A DNA stretch of 64,000 bases from Venenivibrio stagnispumantis. Lineage in GTDB: Bacteria > Aquificota > Aquificia > Aquificales > Hydrogenothermaceae. A program made the position numbers and the translations under genes. The notes beneath the pieces are model-generated. The model had not been told where the DNA came from. It made no database searches and saw only the letters and a program-made list of their open reading frames with translations. Position 1 is the stretch's first letter; each line of letters begins with the position of its first letter. The stretch is from the NCBI RefSeq assembly GCF_900182795.1, contig NZ_FXTX01000006.1, positions 1 through 64,000 on the forward strand, read 5' to 3'. Positions 30,455 to 41,610 of the stretch are shown here, one piece after another.

Positions 30455-30697
30455 TTAAACTAAATTTTTATATTGAATTAACACTCTAGAGATATAAAAA
30501 CCTATTAAAAAAGCAATTATCCCAATTTTAAATAAATAAGCAACAAAAATAGAAATAACTGCAAAAACAAGAAACCTTTCAAAAAATTTTAGTTTATTTT
30601 TTCTTTTTAGAATAGCTTTTTTTACACTGTTATAAAGGTGAAGAAAATAAAATACCCCTGTAATAAACCCTAAGAAAAACAAAAATACAAAAGTCAT
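30455..30697 (-). CDS. atpR: AtpR-like N-ATPase accessory membrane subunit
   Basis: An 80-residue membrane protein with three helices: a glycine-rich first helix (FLGFITGVFYFLHLYN), then a KRKNK loop, a second helix beginning FERFLVF and a third with GFYISRVL. The lone arginines near or within helices 2 and 3 match the AtpR family, whose arginines are proposed to face the c-ring during assembly or Na+ specificity. It overlaps the antiporter stop by 4 bases and is the last gene of the ATPase operon. Elsewhere AtpR directly follows AtpQ. Here the antiporter separates them. The family call rests on pattern only. Confidence 0.6.
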   Translation of the reverse strand: MTFVFLFFLGFITGVFYFLHLYNSVKKAILKRKNKLKFFERFLVFAVISIFVAYLFKIGIIAFLIGFYISRVLIQYKNLV

Positions 30698-31923
30698 ACT
30701 TTTTTGGTGATTTCTTCTGCTTTTTTTAATGCAAATTCAGAAAATATAGGACCTAATATTTCATGTATAACTGTTGCACCTATTACAACATTAACTAATA
30801 TGAGACCAAAATCTTTAAACTCCGGATTTTGATAAGCAAGAAGTGAAAGACCTACAACTATACCACCCTGAGGGAAAAGGGAAAAAGCAAGATATTTTTT
30901 TATTTTTTCTGGAGCATTGGATATATGACCTCCTAAATATACACCTATAAACTTGCCGGTAAATCTTGCCAGAATGTAAATAACAACCCCAAGAGCATAT
31001 TCAAACAGAATTTTTATATCTAAGAATGCTGCTCCAACAACAAAAAATAATGTAAAAATAAAATCTTCTATATAATTTTCAAGAGGAGCTTTAAATCTTT
31101 CGTTTTCTTTATCAACATTAACAAGGGTTATTCCTGTAGTCATAGTAGAAAGAAGCTCATCTACCCCGATAGCATGGGCAATTGAAAATGTTATAAAAAG
31201 AATACCAATTGTAACTGTAACAACTTCTTTTCTTTCTTCTGCAAATTTTCCTAAAAAATGCATTAGATATCCCATTACAATTCCAAGTAAAACTGCCCCA
31301 AAAATCTGGAAACCTATCTGGTACCCAATATCAAGGATATTTATAGAACTTCCTTTTATTACGGTAAGTGCAATAGAAAAACCTATTACAAAATTTATAA
31401 TACCTGTTGCATCGTCTAAAGCAGCAACACCTAAGACGGTAGTTGTTAATGTGCCTTTTGCTTTAAACTCATGGATAACTTCTAAAGTAGCTGTTGGGTC
31501 TGTAGGAGAGGCTAAAGAACCAAATAAAAATGCCATTGCTATAAGGGTAGATGTTGTATAATCTCCGGTAAACATAAGATAGAGAAACATAATTAAGGTG
31601 ACAAATAAAAATGCTATTTCAGCTTCTCCTAAAGTTACAATTGTTATAACTTTCCCCAGTGATTTAACATTTTTCCAGGAAAGACTGGCTCCTATTAAGA
31701 ATGTAATTATAGATAAACTTGCATGTGTGATAACATCAGCTCTTTGGAGAAATTCTTTATCTATTATCCCAAGCAATGAAGGACTCATTATTATTCCGGC
31801 TAAAATATAACCGCTAACTCTTGGAAATTTAAATAAATTGGCAATATTTCCAAAAAGATAACCGATGATAAGAATTAGACCTATTTCAAATAAAGCTCCA
31901 CCTTCTTTTATTATGTTTTCCAT
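30694..31923 (-). CDS. Monovalent cation/proton antiporter inside the ATPase operon
   Basis: A 409-residue CPA-type exchanger with about 12-13 helices (PF00999 pattern). The ion site is SPTDPTATLEV with GVAALDDATGI: the Asp-Asp pair is typical of CPA2, often electrogenic, Na+(K+)/H+ antiporters such as NapA and GerN. There is no C-terminal RCK/TrkA-N domain. It starts 11 bases after the AtpQ-like gene and overlaps the AtpR-like gene by 4 bases, so it is translationally coupled to ATPase subunits. A role returning Na+ or H+ across the membrane in step with the ATPase is inferred. Confidence 0.85.
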   Translation of the reverse strand: MENIIKEGGALFEIGLILIIGYLFGNIANLFKFPRVSGYILAGIIMSPSLLGIIDKEFLQRADVITHASLSIITFLIGASLSWKNVKSLGKVITIVTLGEAEIAFLFVTLIMFLYLMFTGDYTTSTLIAMAFLFGSLASPTDPTATLEVIHEFKAKGTLTTTVLGVAALDDATGIINFVIGFSIALTVIKGSSINILDIGYQIGFQIFGAVLLGIVMGYLMHFLGKFAEERKEVVTVTIGILFITFSIAHAIGVDELLSTMTTGITLVNVDKENERFKAPLENYIEDFIFTLFFVVGAAFLDIKILFEYALGVVIYILARFTGKFIGVYLGGHISNAPEKIKKYLAFSLFPQGGIVVGLSLLAYQNPEFKDFGLILVNVVIGATVIHEILGPIFSEFALKKAEEITKKV

Positions 31924-31934
31924 TCTATAATCCC

Positions 31935-32201
31935 TTATTTAATTTCTTTTTTATAAAAAATCTGATAAATATTGTAAATTCCAATCATAATTCCAATTAA
32001 TATCCCTGTTATAGTCCATGATACTGTCCCTTCCCCTTTATATTTTCCATCTATCCACCAACCTATATATGCACCGACAACAACAGGTAAAATAAAGATT
32101 ATGCTTATACTTCCAATATAAGAAATCACAAAAAATATTCCTTTTTTCTCCCTTTTTTCAGCTTCTTCTATTTTTTTTCTAATTTCTTTGTAAAAATCCA
32201 T
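31935..32201 (-). CDS. atpQ: AtpQ/AtpI-like accessory membrane subunit
   Basis: An 88-residue protein with a charged N-terminal helix (KEIRKKIEEAEKREKK) and two membrane helices (about 23-48 and 60-83). This is the AtpI/AtpZ-type layout, called AtpQ in N-ATPase operons, proposed to help c-ring assembly or Mg2+ supply. It follows the epsilon gene with 1 base between, as atpQ follows atpC in canonical N-ATPase operons. Confidence 0.75.
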   Translation of the reverse strand: MDFYKEIRKKIEEAEKREKKGIFFVISYIGSISIIFILPVVVGAYIGWWIDGKYKGEGTVSWTITGILIGIMIGIYNIYQIFYKKEIK

Positions 32202-32202
32202 A

Positions 32203-34782
<2,580 letters not shown>

Positions 34783-34786
<4 letters not shown>

Positions 34787-36267
34787 AATTTTCCCACAAA
34801 TTCTTTTATTTTCTCTTTTATTTCTTTTGTTAAAACCTTTGAAGTTTTTATATCTGCTAAAATATAAGGATTTTTTTCTTTCACAGCTTTTAGAATAAAA
34901 TCTGCTCTGTCATTTACCTGCTCTTGGGGAATATTATCAAAGTATCCTTCATTTAAAAGGAAGAATATAACTATCATCTCTTCAACCTGATAAGGTTTTT
35001 GTTTTGGCTGTTTTAAAAGCTCTCTTAATCTTTTACCCCTTTTTATTATCTGTGCTGTTTCTCCAAATACTTTAACCCCGAGTTTTGTAAATATCTCAAC
35101 TTCAAGAAACTGTGTGTAGTACAACCTTAAAAATCTTGCAACCTCTTTTAATGCAGGTATCTGAGTTTTTCCTCCAATCCTTGAAACTGATATTCCAACA
35201 TCAACTGCAGGTCTTTGATTTATATTAAAAAGGTTTGTATCCAGATAAATCTGACCATCTGTAATTGATATAACATTTGTTGGGATATAGGAGGAAATTC
35301 TGCCGGCCTGAGTTTCAACTATTGGAAGAGCAGTAATTGAACCGCCATCTTTTATTTTGCAAGCCCTTTCAAGAAGTCTTGAGTGAATATAAAATATATC
35401 ACCGGGAAATGCTTCTCTTCCAGGTGGTCTTTTTAAAAGAAGTGATAAAGACTGGTAGGCAAAAGCATGTTTTGTTAAATCATCATAAATAATAAGAACG
35501 TCTTTGCCTTTATCTAGAAAATATTCTGCAATTGCCGTTGCTGAATAAGGAGCTAAAAATTGAAGTCCAAGGGGCTGGTCTGAAGATGCTGATACTATAA
35601 CTGTATAATCAAGCCCACCGTATTTTTTTAATGTAGAGTAAACATCAAGTATATTTTGTTTTCTCTGTCCTATTGCTGTATATACACATATTACATTTTT
35701 ATCTTTTTGATTTAAAATTGTATCAACAGCTATAGAGGTTTTCCCTACTCCTGGGTCTCCGAGGATAAGCTCCCTCTGTCCTTTTCCAATTGGAAACATA
35801 GTATCTATAACTTTTATACCTGTGTAAAGCTGTTCTTTAACAAAATCTCTATCAAATATTGCCGGTGCATCCCTTTCAACCGGATAATATGTGTGGGTTT
35901 TTATTTTTGGTTTTTCATCAAGGGGTTTTCCAAGGGGGTCTATTATTCTGCCTAAAAGTTCATCTGAAACACCTACAGACATTATATGCCCTGTTCTGTA
36001 TACAGGAGTGTTTATATTTACAGTTTTATTTTCAAGGATTATAGCCCTTACATATTTATCTGAAATATCAATGACTATTCCGTTTACATCATTTTCAAAC
36101 TTTAGAACCTCATAAAACATTGCATTTGGAAGTCCTCTAACAGAAGCTATGCCCTCTTCTATAGATTCAACAACCCCCTGTTCTTTTATTATTGGCTTTA
36201 TCTCAAATTCTTTTACAGCCTCTTTTAAACCTTTTTTTAAGTTTTCTATCTCTTCTTGTATTTTCAA
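34783..36267 (-). CDS. atpA: F-type ATPase alpha subunit, N-ATPase-like
   Basis: Non-catalytic hexamer subunit, 494 residues. The P-loop reads LILGDPGVGKTS (about 168-179) where typical alpha subunits have GDRQTGKT, so the residues before GKT differ. Other alpha blocks are present: GRIIDPLGKPLDE, YDDLTKHAFAYQSLSLLLKRPPGREAFPGDIFYIHSRLLERA and VGISVSRIGGKTQ. It overlaps the b-delta gene by 4 bases. Confidence 0.93.
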
Positions 36268-37016
36268 ACTTCTATCCTCTTTCTAAGTAATGTCTCAAAG
36301 GCTAACAGCTGTCCTTTAAGTGAAACATCAATTAATTTTGAGGCAATATGCAGTTTAACCCCTGTAACAAGGTCTTTTTTCTCTGTTTGATTGATTTCTA
36401 CTTCAACTCCTAAGGTTTCTTTAATGGCATTTTTTATATTTGAAATATCCTCATCCTCAAGAGGATATGCAGTTTCCACATAAACAACAGAGTGTTCTTT
36501 TAACTCCTGTGCAAGGTTGTCCCTCTCTTCAGGGTTTATATTTTTTATTCCTTCAACTGCAAGGTCTAAAAGTTTTTTATGTAAATGTTTATCTGTAAAG
36601 CTGTAAAGTATTTTTGATACCAGTTCAAGGGATGTTTTAATTGTTTCTTCTTTTATCTCTGTAAGGACTTCTTTTTTATGGGTTTCAAGGGATTCTAAAA
36701 ACTTTTCTCTTTCTGCATCAAGCTCTTTCCTCATATTCTCATACATTTTTTCCCTTTCTTTTTCTATTTCTTGGGTAATTTCAGCAAGTTTTGATTTTTT
36801 AGTTTCCTCTATTTCTTTTAGAAGTTCCTCATACTCTTTTTGAAGTCTTTGATATCTGCTTTCTGCTTCTTCTGCTTTTCTTATACTTTCATCTATATAA
36901 TCTTTTCTCTTTTTTAAAACTGAGATGATTGGGTTATAAAGTATTTTTTTTAAAATCCACATGAGTACAAAAAAGTTTATTATTTCAAAAAGATAGGTAA
37001 GAATATCTATTTTCAT
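36264..37016 (-). CDS. atpF: F-type ATPase b subunit with delta-like C-terminal domain
   Basis: A 250-residue peripheral stalk subunit. One N-terminal membrane helix (about 8-30), a long charged coiled coil (about 35-140) and a C-terminal domain (about 150-250) resembling AtpH: LGVEVEINQTEKKDLVTGVKLHIASKLIDVSLKGQL is the usual delta end. Ordinary b subunits have about 160 residues. No separate atpH is in the operon, so this fusion supplies both parts, as in N-ATPases. It starts 7 bases after the c gene. Confidence 0.85.
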   Translation of the reverse strand: MKIDILTYLFEIINFFVLMWILKKILYNPIISVLKKRKDYIDESIRKAEEAESRYQRLQKEYEELLKEIEETKKSKLAEITQEIEKEREKMYENMRKELDAEREKFLESLETHKKEVLTEIKEETIKTSLELVSKILYSFTDKHLHKKLLDLAVEGIKNINPEERDNLAQELKEHSVVYVETAYPLEDEDISNIKNAIKETLGVEVEINQTEKKDLVTGVKLHIASKLIDVSLKGQLLAFETLLRKRIEV

Positions 37017-37023
37017 TTATCAC

Positions 37024-37290
37024 CTATTTTGTAAAAAGATGTATAAATGGATTTGCAAATAAGATAATTAAAGCTATAACAAGAGAGTAAATCGCAACAG
37101 ACTCAACAACTGCAGCACCTATGAAAAACAATCTTATTATTGTGTTAGCCTGTTCAGGCTGTCTTGCAACAGATTCTATTGCTTTTGTTAATGCTTCACC
37201 TTCTCCCTTTGAAGGCATCATTCCACCTATTGCTACTGTAAATCCTGCTGTAAAAATTGAAACTGCTACTACAATTGTAAGTGCGTCCAT
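37024..37290 (-). CDS. atpE: F-type ATPase c subunit with a glutamate in each helix
   Basis: An 88-residue hairpin. The outer helix carries the essential Glu63 within VVESVAIYSLVIALIILFANPF, closely matching the Na+-type Ilyobacter c subunit (AESTGIYSLVIAL), with Ser64 and Tyr68 kept and the Thr replaced by Val65. The inner helix has Glu30 (KGEGEAL) where Ilyobacter has Gln32. Two carboxylates per subunit is a feature of N-ATPase c-rings. The ESVARQPE loop is intact. It follows subunit a by 14 bases. Confidence 0.92.
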   Translation of the reverse strand: MDALTIVVAVSIFTAGFTVAIGGMMPSKGEGEALTKAIESVARQPEQANTIIRLFFIGAAVVESVAIYSLVIALIILFANPFIHLFTK

Positions 37291-37304
37291 TTAAAACCCT
37301 CCTT

Positions 37305-38057
37305 TTATAGGTCATACCAGTTTTCTTTTAAATATAATAACTTTTTGTGTAACTCTTCAACCTTTAAACCTGCAACAATATATGCAAGTGTCAGTACGCC
37401 AAATAAGTAAGTCTGTATTAAATCACCAACTATGTTAAAAAGCATCATAGGAACTGGAACTAAAATTCCTGTAAGTAAAACAAGTATTGCTATTATTAAA
37501 TCCCATCCAAGCATATTACCAAAGAGTCTGAAGGTAAGGGATATAATTCTTCCAATTTCTCCTATTATATTTAAAGGAAACAGGATAAAAATAGGCTCAA
37601 AAAATCTTTTTAAATATGAAAATCCATGAAATTTTATTCCGTAATAAAAAACAGAAAAAAATGTTATTGTTGAAAGTCCTACAACAGCTGAAAGATTTCC
37701 TGTAGGTGTATGAGAACCCGGAACCATACCCATAAGATTTGAAAAAGCAACAAATATCCACATTGTTGCTATAAGATTAAAAAATGGAGATACAGGCATA
37801 TTAGAAAAGTCTCTGATTTGCCTTGCCATAGCAACAATAACAGTTTCTATAAGAACCTGCCTTATTGATGGATTTTTTATTTTTAGATTTCTTGTGAAGA
37901 AAAGAGATAAGATAATAACCACTGCCATTGCAATCCATGTAGTAACAACAACATCTGTAAGAACAAGATGAATTTTTAGATTTCCAATCTGAACATAACC
38001 AAAATCAACAAGCTCTTTTGTGAAAACTTTTTCCACGCCCATAATTCCCCAAAACAT
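37305..38057 (-). CDS. atpB: F-type ATPase a subunit
   Basis: Ion-channel stator subunit, 250 residues, about six helices. The essential arginine is in SLTFRLFGNMLGW (about residue 172), with helix-5 glutamates in NIIGEIGRI. The ATG at 38057 has a seven-G run 10 bases upstream. An in-frame ATG at 38042 is an alternative with GGGG only 4 bases away. It is the first gene of the operon, immediately after element L2, whose promoter at 38227-38255 could drive the operon. Confidence 0.9.
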   Translation of the reverse strand: MFWGIMGVEKVFTKELVDFGYVQIGNLKIHLVLTDVVVTTWIAMAVVIILSLFFTRNLKIKNPSIRQVLIETVIVAMARQIRDFSNMPVSPFFNLIATMWIFVAFSNLMGMVPGSHTPTGNLSAVVGLSTITFFSVFYYGIKFHGFSYLKRFFEPIFILFPLNIIGEIGRIISLTFRLFGNMLGWDLIIAILVLLTGILVPVPMMLFNIVGDLIQTYLFGVLTLAYIVAGLKVEELHKKLLYLKENWYDL

Positions 38058-38068
38058 AGAAAACTATC

Positions 38069-38220
38069 CCCCCCACCCATCTTTGGTTTGGAATTACTGA
38101 TGTAACCCCTATAATATGGAGTGATTAAGTTTCCAAGAGAACTTCTCCTGAAGATATTCCTTGCTTTATTATTACCAAAGTGTCTATATTTATATGCTTC
38201 TATTATTTTCTCATTCATAA
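38069..38220 (-). ncRNA. Element L2, shortened relative of L1, leader of the ATPase operon
   Basis: On the minus strand it has the same order of parts as L1 at 121-380: a promoter, a block equal in 23 of 28 bases to 188-215 (here 38162-38135), then the 3' block where 38120-38085 matches about 30 of 36 bases of 329-364, including GTAATTCCAAACC. About 100 bases between the two blocks of L1 are missing. CTTTGGT (about 38176-38182) can pair with ACCAAAG (38080-38086), so L2 also has a closing stem at the same place as L1 but made of different bases. A chance frame runs through it. L1 and L2 are clearly related; whether L2 is an active RNA, a leader or a relic is open. Confidence 0.5.
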
Positions 38221-38226
38221 TATATA

Positions 38227-38255
38227 AATATAAAGCTTTTTAGAGTATTTGTAAA
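38227..38255 (-). promoter_or_regulatory. Promoter of L2 and probably of the ATPase operon
   Basis: Minus strand: TTTACA (38255-38250), 17 bases, TATATT (38232-38227). The upstream 38274-38254 matches 20 of 21 bases of 121-141. The remaining bases to 38329 should hold the divergent pyk promoter. I see no clear one. Confidence 0.6.
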
Positions 38256-38329
38256 GATATATTTATTAACAACTACAATCTCTTAACTAATATGATAAAA
38301 TTTGATAAAAATTAAGAGGTGGGACAAAT

Positions 38330-39757
38330 ATGAAAAAAACAAAAATAGTTGCAACACTTGGACCGGCAACAGCATCTGAAGATATGATAGAAAAGCTTAT
38401 AAATGAAGGTGTTGATGTATTTAGATTTAATTTTTCTCATGGAGAACACAAAATCCATAAAGAGAATTTACAAAAAGTTAGAAATGTGAGTGAAAAATTA
38501 AATAAACATGTAGCTATTTTACAAGACCTATCCGGACCTAAGATTAGAATAGGAGAAGTTAAAGAGCCTTTTAATGTTTCTTACGGAGAGACCATAAAAA
38601 TAGTTAAAGAAGAAGTTATAGGAACAAAGGAAAAGATTACCATAAACCATCCGGAGATTTTAGATAAATTAAAAAAAGGAGATATGCTATATATAGCCGA
38701 TGGTCTTATTAGACTTGAAGTTATAGATGTAGATAATGAGGGTGTAACAGCAAAAGTATTGGTTGGAGGTGTTATATCTTCAAGAAAAGGAGTAAATTTT
38801 CCAAAAGTTAAACTTGATATATCATCATTAACAGAAAAAGACATAAAAGATATAGAGTTTGGCATCAAAGAAGGCATTGATATAATTGCACTTTCATTTG
38901 TAAAAACTCCTGAAGACATTTTAAAAGCAAAAGAAATAATCAAATCTTACGGTGGAGACCAACCTTTATTTGCAAAAATAGAAAAACATGAAGCAGTTGA
39001 GAACATTGAAGGGATAATAGATGTTTCTGACGGAATAATAGTTGCAAGGGGAGACCTCGGGGTTGAAATTGAGATGGAAAAGGTTCCTGTTATTCAGAAA
39101 ATGATTATAAAAAAATGTAATGAAGCAGGAAAACCTGTAATAACAGCAACCCAGATGCTTACCTCTATGCTAAACTCTCCAAGACCTACAAGAGCAGAAG
39201 TATCAGATATAGCAAATGCTGTTTTAGATGGAACTGATGCTGTAATGCTTTCAGATGAAACAGCAGTAGGAAAATATCCTGTCGAAGCTGTTCAAGTTAT
39301 GAAAAAAACAATAATAGAAACAGAAAACATTTACAATTTCCACAGAGAGTATGAATCTATAAAGGATAAAACCCAATCGATAGCATATTCAGCAACAAAA
39401 CTTTCACAAAGACTGTCAGCAAAGGCAATAGTTGCATTTACAAAATCCGGAAGAACAGTAATAAATGTTTCCAAATTTAGACCTAAAGCTCCAATACTTG
39501 CAATAACTTACGATATTAAAACCTTTAGAAGGCTTAACATAGTCTGGGGTGTAAAACCTTATATGATAATTGATAAAGGTAAAAATTCTGAAGAGCTTTT
39601 GTGTCATTTTGTAAATAAAGCATACAAAGAAGATTTCAAGCCTGATGATGTTGTTATAACTCTTGTTGGATTTGTTGGAGGAGTTACAGGCTCAACAAGT
39701 ATAATAAGAGTTTTAGATAGAGAAGATATTAATTATATGTTAAAAGAGGAATGTTAA
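38330..39757 (+). CDS. pyk: Pyruvate kinase
   Basis: Converts PEP and ADP to pyruvate and ATP. The 475 residues start TKIVATLGPATASEDMIEKL and carry the Mg2+/PEP site MIKKCNEAGKPVITATQML and the catalytic segment FAKIEKHEAVENIEGIID. The C-terminal effector domain (about 355-475) is present. AAGAGGTGGG lies before the ATG. A short AAGGG/CCCTT hairpin with TTCTTTT after the stop is a weak terminator. Confidence 0.95.
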   Translation: MKKTKIVATLGPATASEDMIEKLINEGVDVFRFNFSHGEHKIHKENLQKVRNVSEKLNKHVAILQDLSGPKIRIGEVKEPFNVSYGETIKIVKEEVIGTKEKITINHPEILDKLKKGDMLYIADGLIRLEVIDVDNEGVTAKVLVGGVISSRKGVNFPKVKLDISSLTEKDIKDIEFGIKEGIDIIALSFVKTPEDILKAKEIIKSYGGDQPLFAKIEKHEAVENIEGIIDVSDGIIVARGDLGVEIEMEKVPVIQKMIIKKCNEAGKPVITATQMLTSMLNSPRPTRAEVSDIANAVLDGTDAVMLSDETAVGKYPVEAVQVMKKTIIETENIYNFHREYESIKDKTQSIAYSATKLSQRLSAKAIVAFTKSGRTVINVSKFRPKAPILAITYDIKTFRRLNIVWGVKPYMIIDKGKNSEELLCHFVNKAYKEDFKPDDVVITLVGFVGGVTGSTSIIRVLDREDINYMLKEEC

Positions 39758-39779
39758 GGGACATAAAGCCCCTTCTTTT

Positions 39780-39889
39780 ATATATTTAAAAGTTCATAAG
39801 CTTCAAGTATCTCAAGAGCAGATTCGTGAAGTGAAGTTTTTTCCAATGAATCCTGCTAATCTTGCAACGGCAATTTCTTTCTCTGTCAT
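39780..39889 (-). pseudogene. Remnant of a small gene with a frameshift
   Basis: From an ATG at 39889 the minus strand reads MTEKEIAVARLAGFIGK, then meets a run of A residues after which the same frame soon stops. Removing one A continues TSLHESALEILEAYELLNI and a stop. The joined peptide of about 36 residues is not recognised. Like the partial gene at 1-67 it has no Shine-Dalgarno and has TTTTGGTATAAT upstream on the opposite strand. The rest of 39890-40032 is AT-rich without a gene. Confidence 0.35.
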
Positions 39890-40032
39890 TAATATTATTA
39901 ACATTATTTTATATTGGTTTTGGTATAATTTAATGTAAGACAAGGATAGTTGCATTGTTAATTTTGGTTTTCTACTTATATTAGATTTAGGTAATATTTT
40001 TTCATTTTTAAAGATATTTTGTTTTGTGACAT

Positions 40033-41610
40033 TTATTCCCTTAATATCTTGTATATCAAAATAAATAAAATAAAAAATCCAAAATACAGGGTGAAATTGG
40101 ATAGAGAATGTTGATTTGAGATATTAAATAATGCTGAAGATATAAAAAATCCGGCAGTAATTATAGCCAATGATAATTTATTTATCTGAGATATAAATAA
40201 ATCTCTTATCTCTTCATGATCTTTGAATAAAATCTGAAATGTAATTCTTTCTCTTCTTAATATTTTTAGTATTTCATCAATTTTAAAAGAAAGATTATAA
40301 TAAAAACTGATAATATCTTTTATCTCATTTAATTTTTCTTTTGCATAATCTGTAAGAGATTTTTGTAAAAATTGGGTTAATCTTTCGGTTGGATTAAAGT
40401 TTTCATCAAGAACTCTTATAACTCCATCTAATCCTATTGCTGCTTTCCCAAGATATGCTAAATCGGTAGGAAGTTTTAAATGGTTTTCTCTTACAAGCTC
40501 AATAATTTCAAGCACCATTTCTTTTAAATTTATATTTGCTAATGTTTTGTTGTGATATTTATCTATAAAGATACTTACCTGATATTCAAGATTGTCTATA
40601 TCTGTTTTTGGAGTTATCATCTTCATTCCTTCATAAAAATTCATAGCAAGGGTTGTGTCTAAATTAACAACTGCAAATATATGTTCATATAATAATCTTT
40701 TTTTTGCTCCGGTTAATTTACCAATCATACCAAAATCTAATATACCTACTCTGCCATCTTTTAAAACCAATAGATTTCCCGGATGTGGGTCAGCATGATA
40801 TACACCTATATCAAAAACCATTTTGTAATATGCATCTGTTATTATTTCTGCCAATCTTTTTTTATCAAATTTATCATCTAAATCAGATATTTTTTTACCT
40901 TCTAAAAATTCCATTACAAGAACATTTTTTGTGGATATTTCTTTATAACATTTTGGTATTTTTATATTTTGATTATCTTTAAATACTTTTCTGAAAAATT
41001 CTATATTCTGTGCTTCTATTTCAAAATCTGCTTCTCTTAATGTTGTATATTTATATTGATAAATAACACCTTTTATATCAAGCTCTTTTATTGTTTTCGA
41101 ATGCTTTTCTAAAAAAGAGATTATACTTAAAAATAAGTCTGCATCTAAGGAGATTAGCTCTTCTAAATTAGGTCTTTTTACTTTTATGGCTACTTTTTCA
41201 CCGGATTTTAATATTCCTATATGAACCTGAGATATTGATGCAGAAGCTAAGGGTGTTTCTTCTATATGGGAAAATATATCTTCTAATTTTTTAGGTGCAT
41301 ATTCTTTTTCTAATATCTGTTTTATAATTTGAAAATCTATCTGTGAAGCTTTATCTTGAAGTTTTATAAGCTCTCTTATAATTGATTGTGGGACTATATC
41401 TGGTCTGATACTTAATATCTGTCCGAGTTTAATAAATGAAGGTCCAAGATATTCAAGGGTTTCTCTTATTTTCTGAGGTTTTAAATCTTCCTCTGTTTCT
41501 AATCCAAATAAAGCTTTAAAATATTCATAAATATTAAATATACCAAGAGAAGATAAAGCTAAAGTTATCTCTTTAAATCTATTTGCAAGTTTTAACTTTC
41601 TTTTTAGCAT
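40033..41610 (-). CDS. ubiB: UbiB/ABC1/ADCK-family atypical kinase
   Basis: A 525-residue protein-kinase-like ATPase needed for quinone synthesis or lipid handling. The KxGQ motif appears as FIKLGQILSIRPD (about 55-67), the ATP lysine in VAIKVKRPN, and the catalytic YHADPHPGNLLVLKDGRVGILDFGMIG. Two C-terminal membrane helices (about 473-520) anchor it. It shares its boundary base with lepA and follows it in the operon. Confidence 0.88.
   Translation of the reverse strand: MLKRKLKLANRFKEITLALSSLGIFNIYEYFKALFGLETEEDLKPQKIRETLEYLGPSFIKLGQILSIRPDIVPQSIIRELIKLQDKASQIDFQIIKQILEKEYAPKKLEDIFSHIEETPLASASISQVHIGILKSGEKVAIKVKRPNLEELISLDADLFLSIISFLEKHSKTIKELDIKGVIYQYKYTTLREADFEIEAQNIEFFRKVFKDNQNIKIPKCYKEISTKNVLVMEFLEGKKISDLDDKFDKKRLAEIITDAYYKMVFDIGVYHADPHPGNLLVLKDGRVGILDFGMIGKLTGAKKRLLYEHIFAVVNLDTTLAMNFYEGMKMITPKTDIDNLEYQVSIFIDKYHNKTLANINLKEMVLEIIELVRENHLKLPTDLAYLGKAAIGLDGVIRVLDENFNPTERLTQFLQKSLTDYAKEKLNEIKDIISFYYNLSFKIDEILKILRRERITFQILFKDHEEIRDLFISQINKLSLAIITAGFFISSALFNISNQHSLSNFTLYFGFFILFILIYKILRE

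Noticed and set aside
37976-38218. 80-residue open frame upstream of atpB
   Set aside because: It runs over element L2 and into atpB in another frame; its codons are not protein-like and the DNA matches L1, which is non-coding.
39914-39928. Extended -10 promoter TTTTGGTATAAT on the plus strand
   Set aside because: No gene follows on that strand; a similar string near 85-97 makes it noteworthy but not supported as a promoter here.
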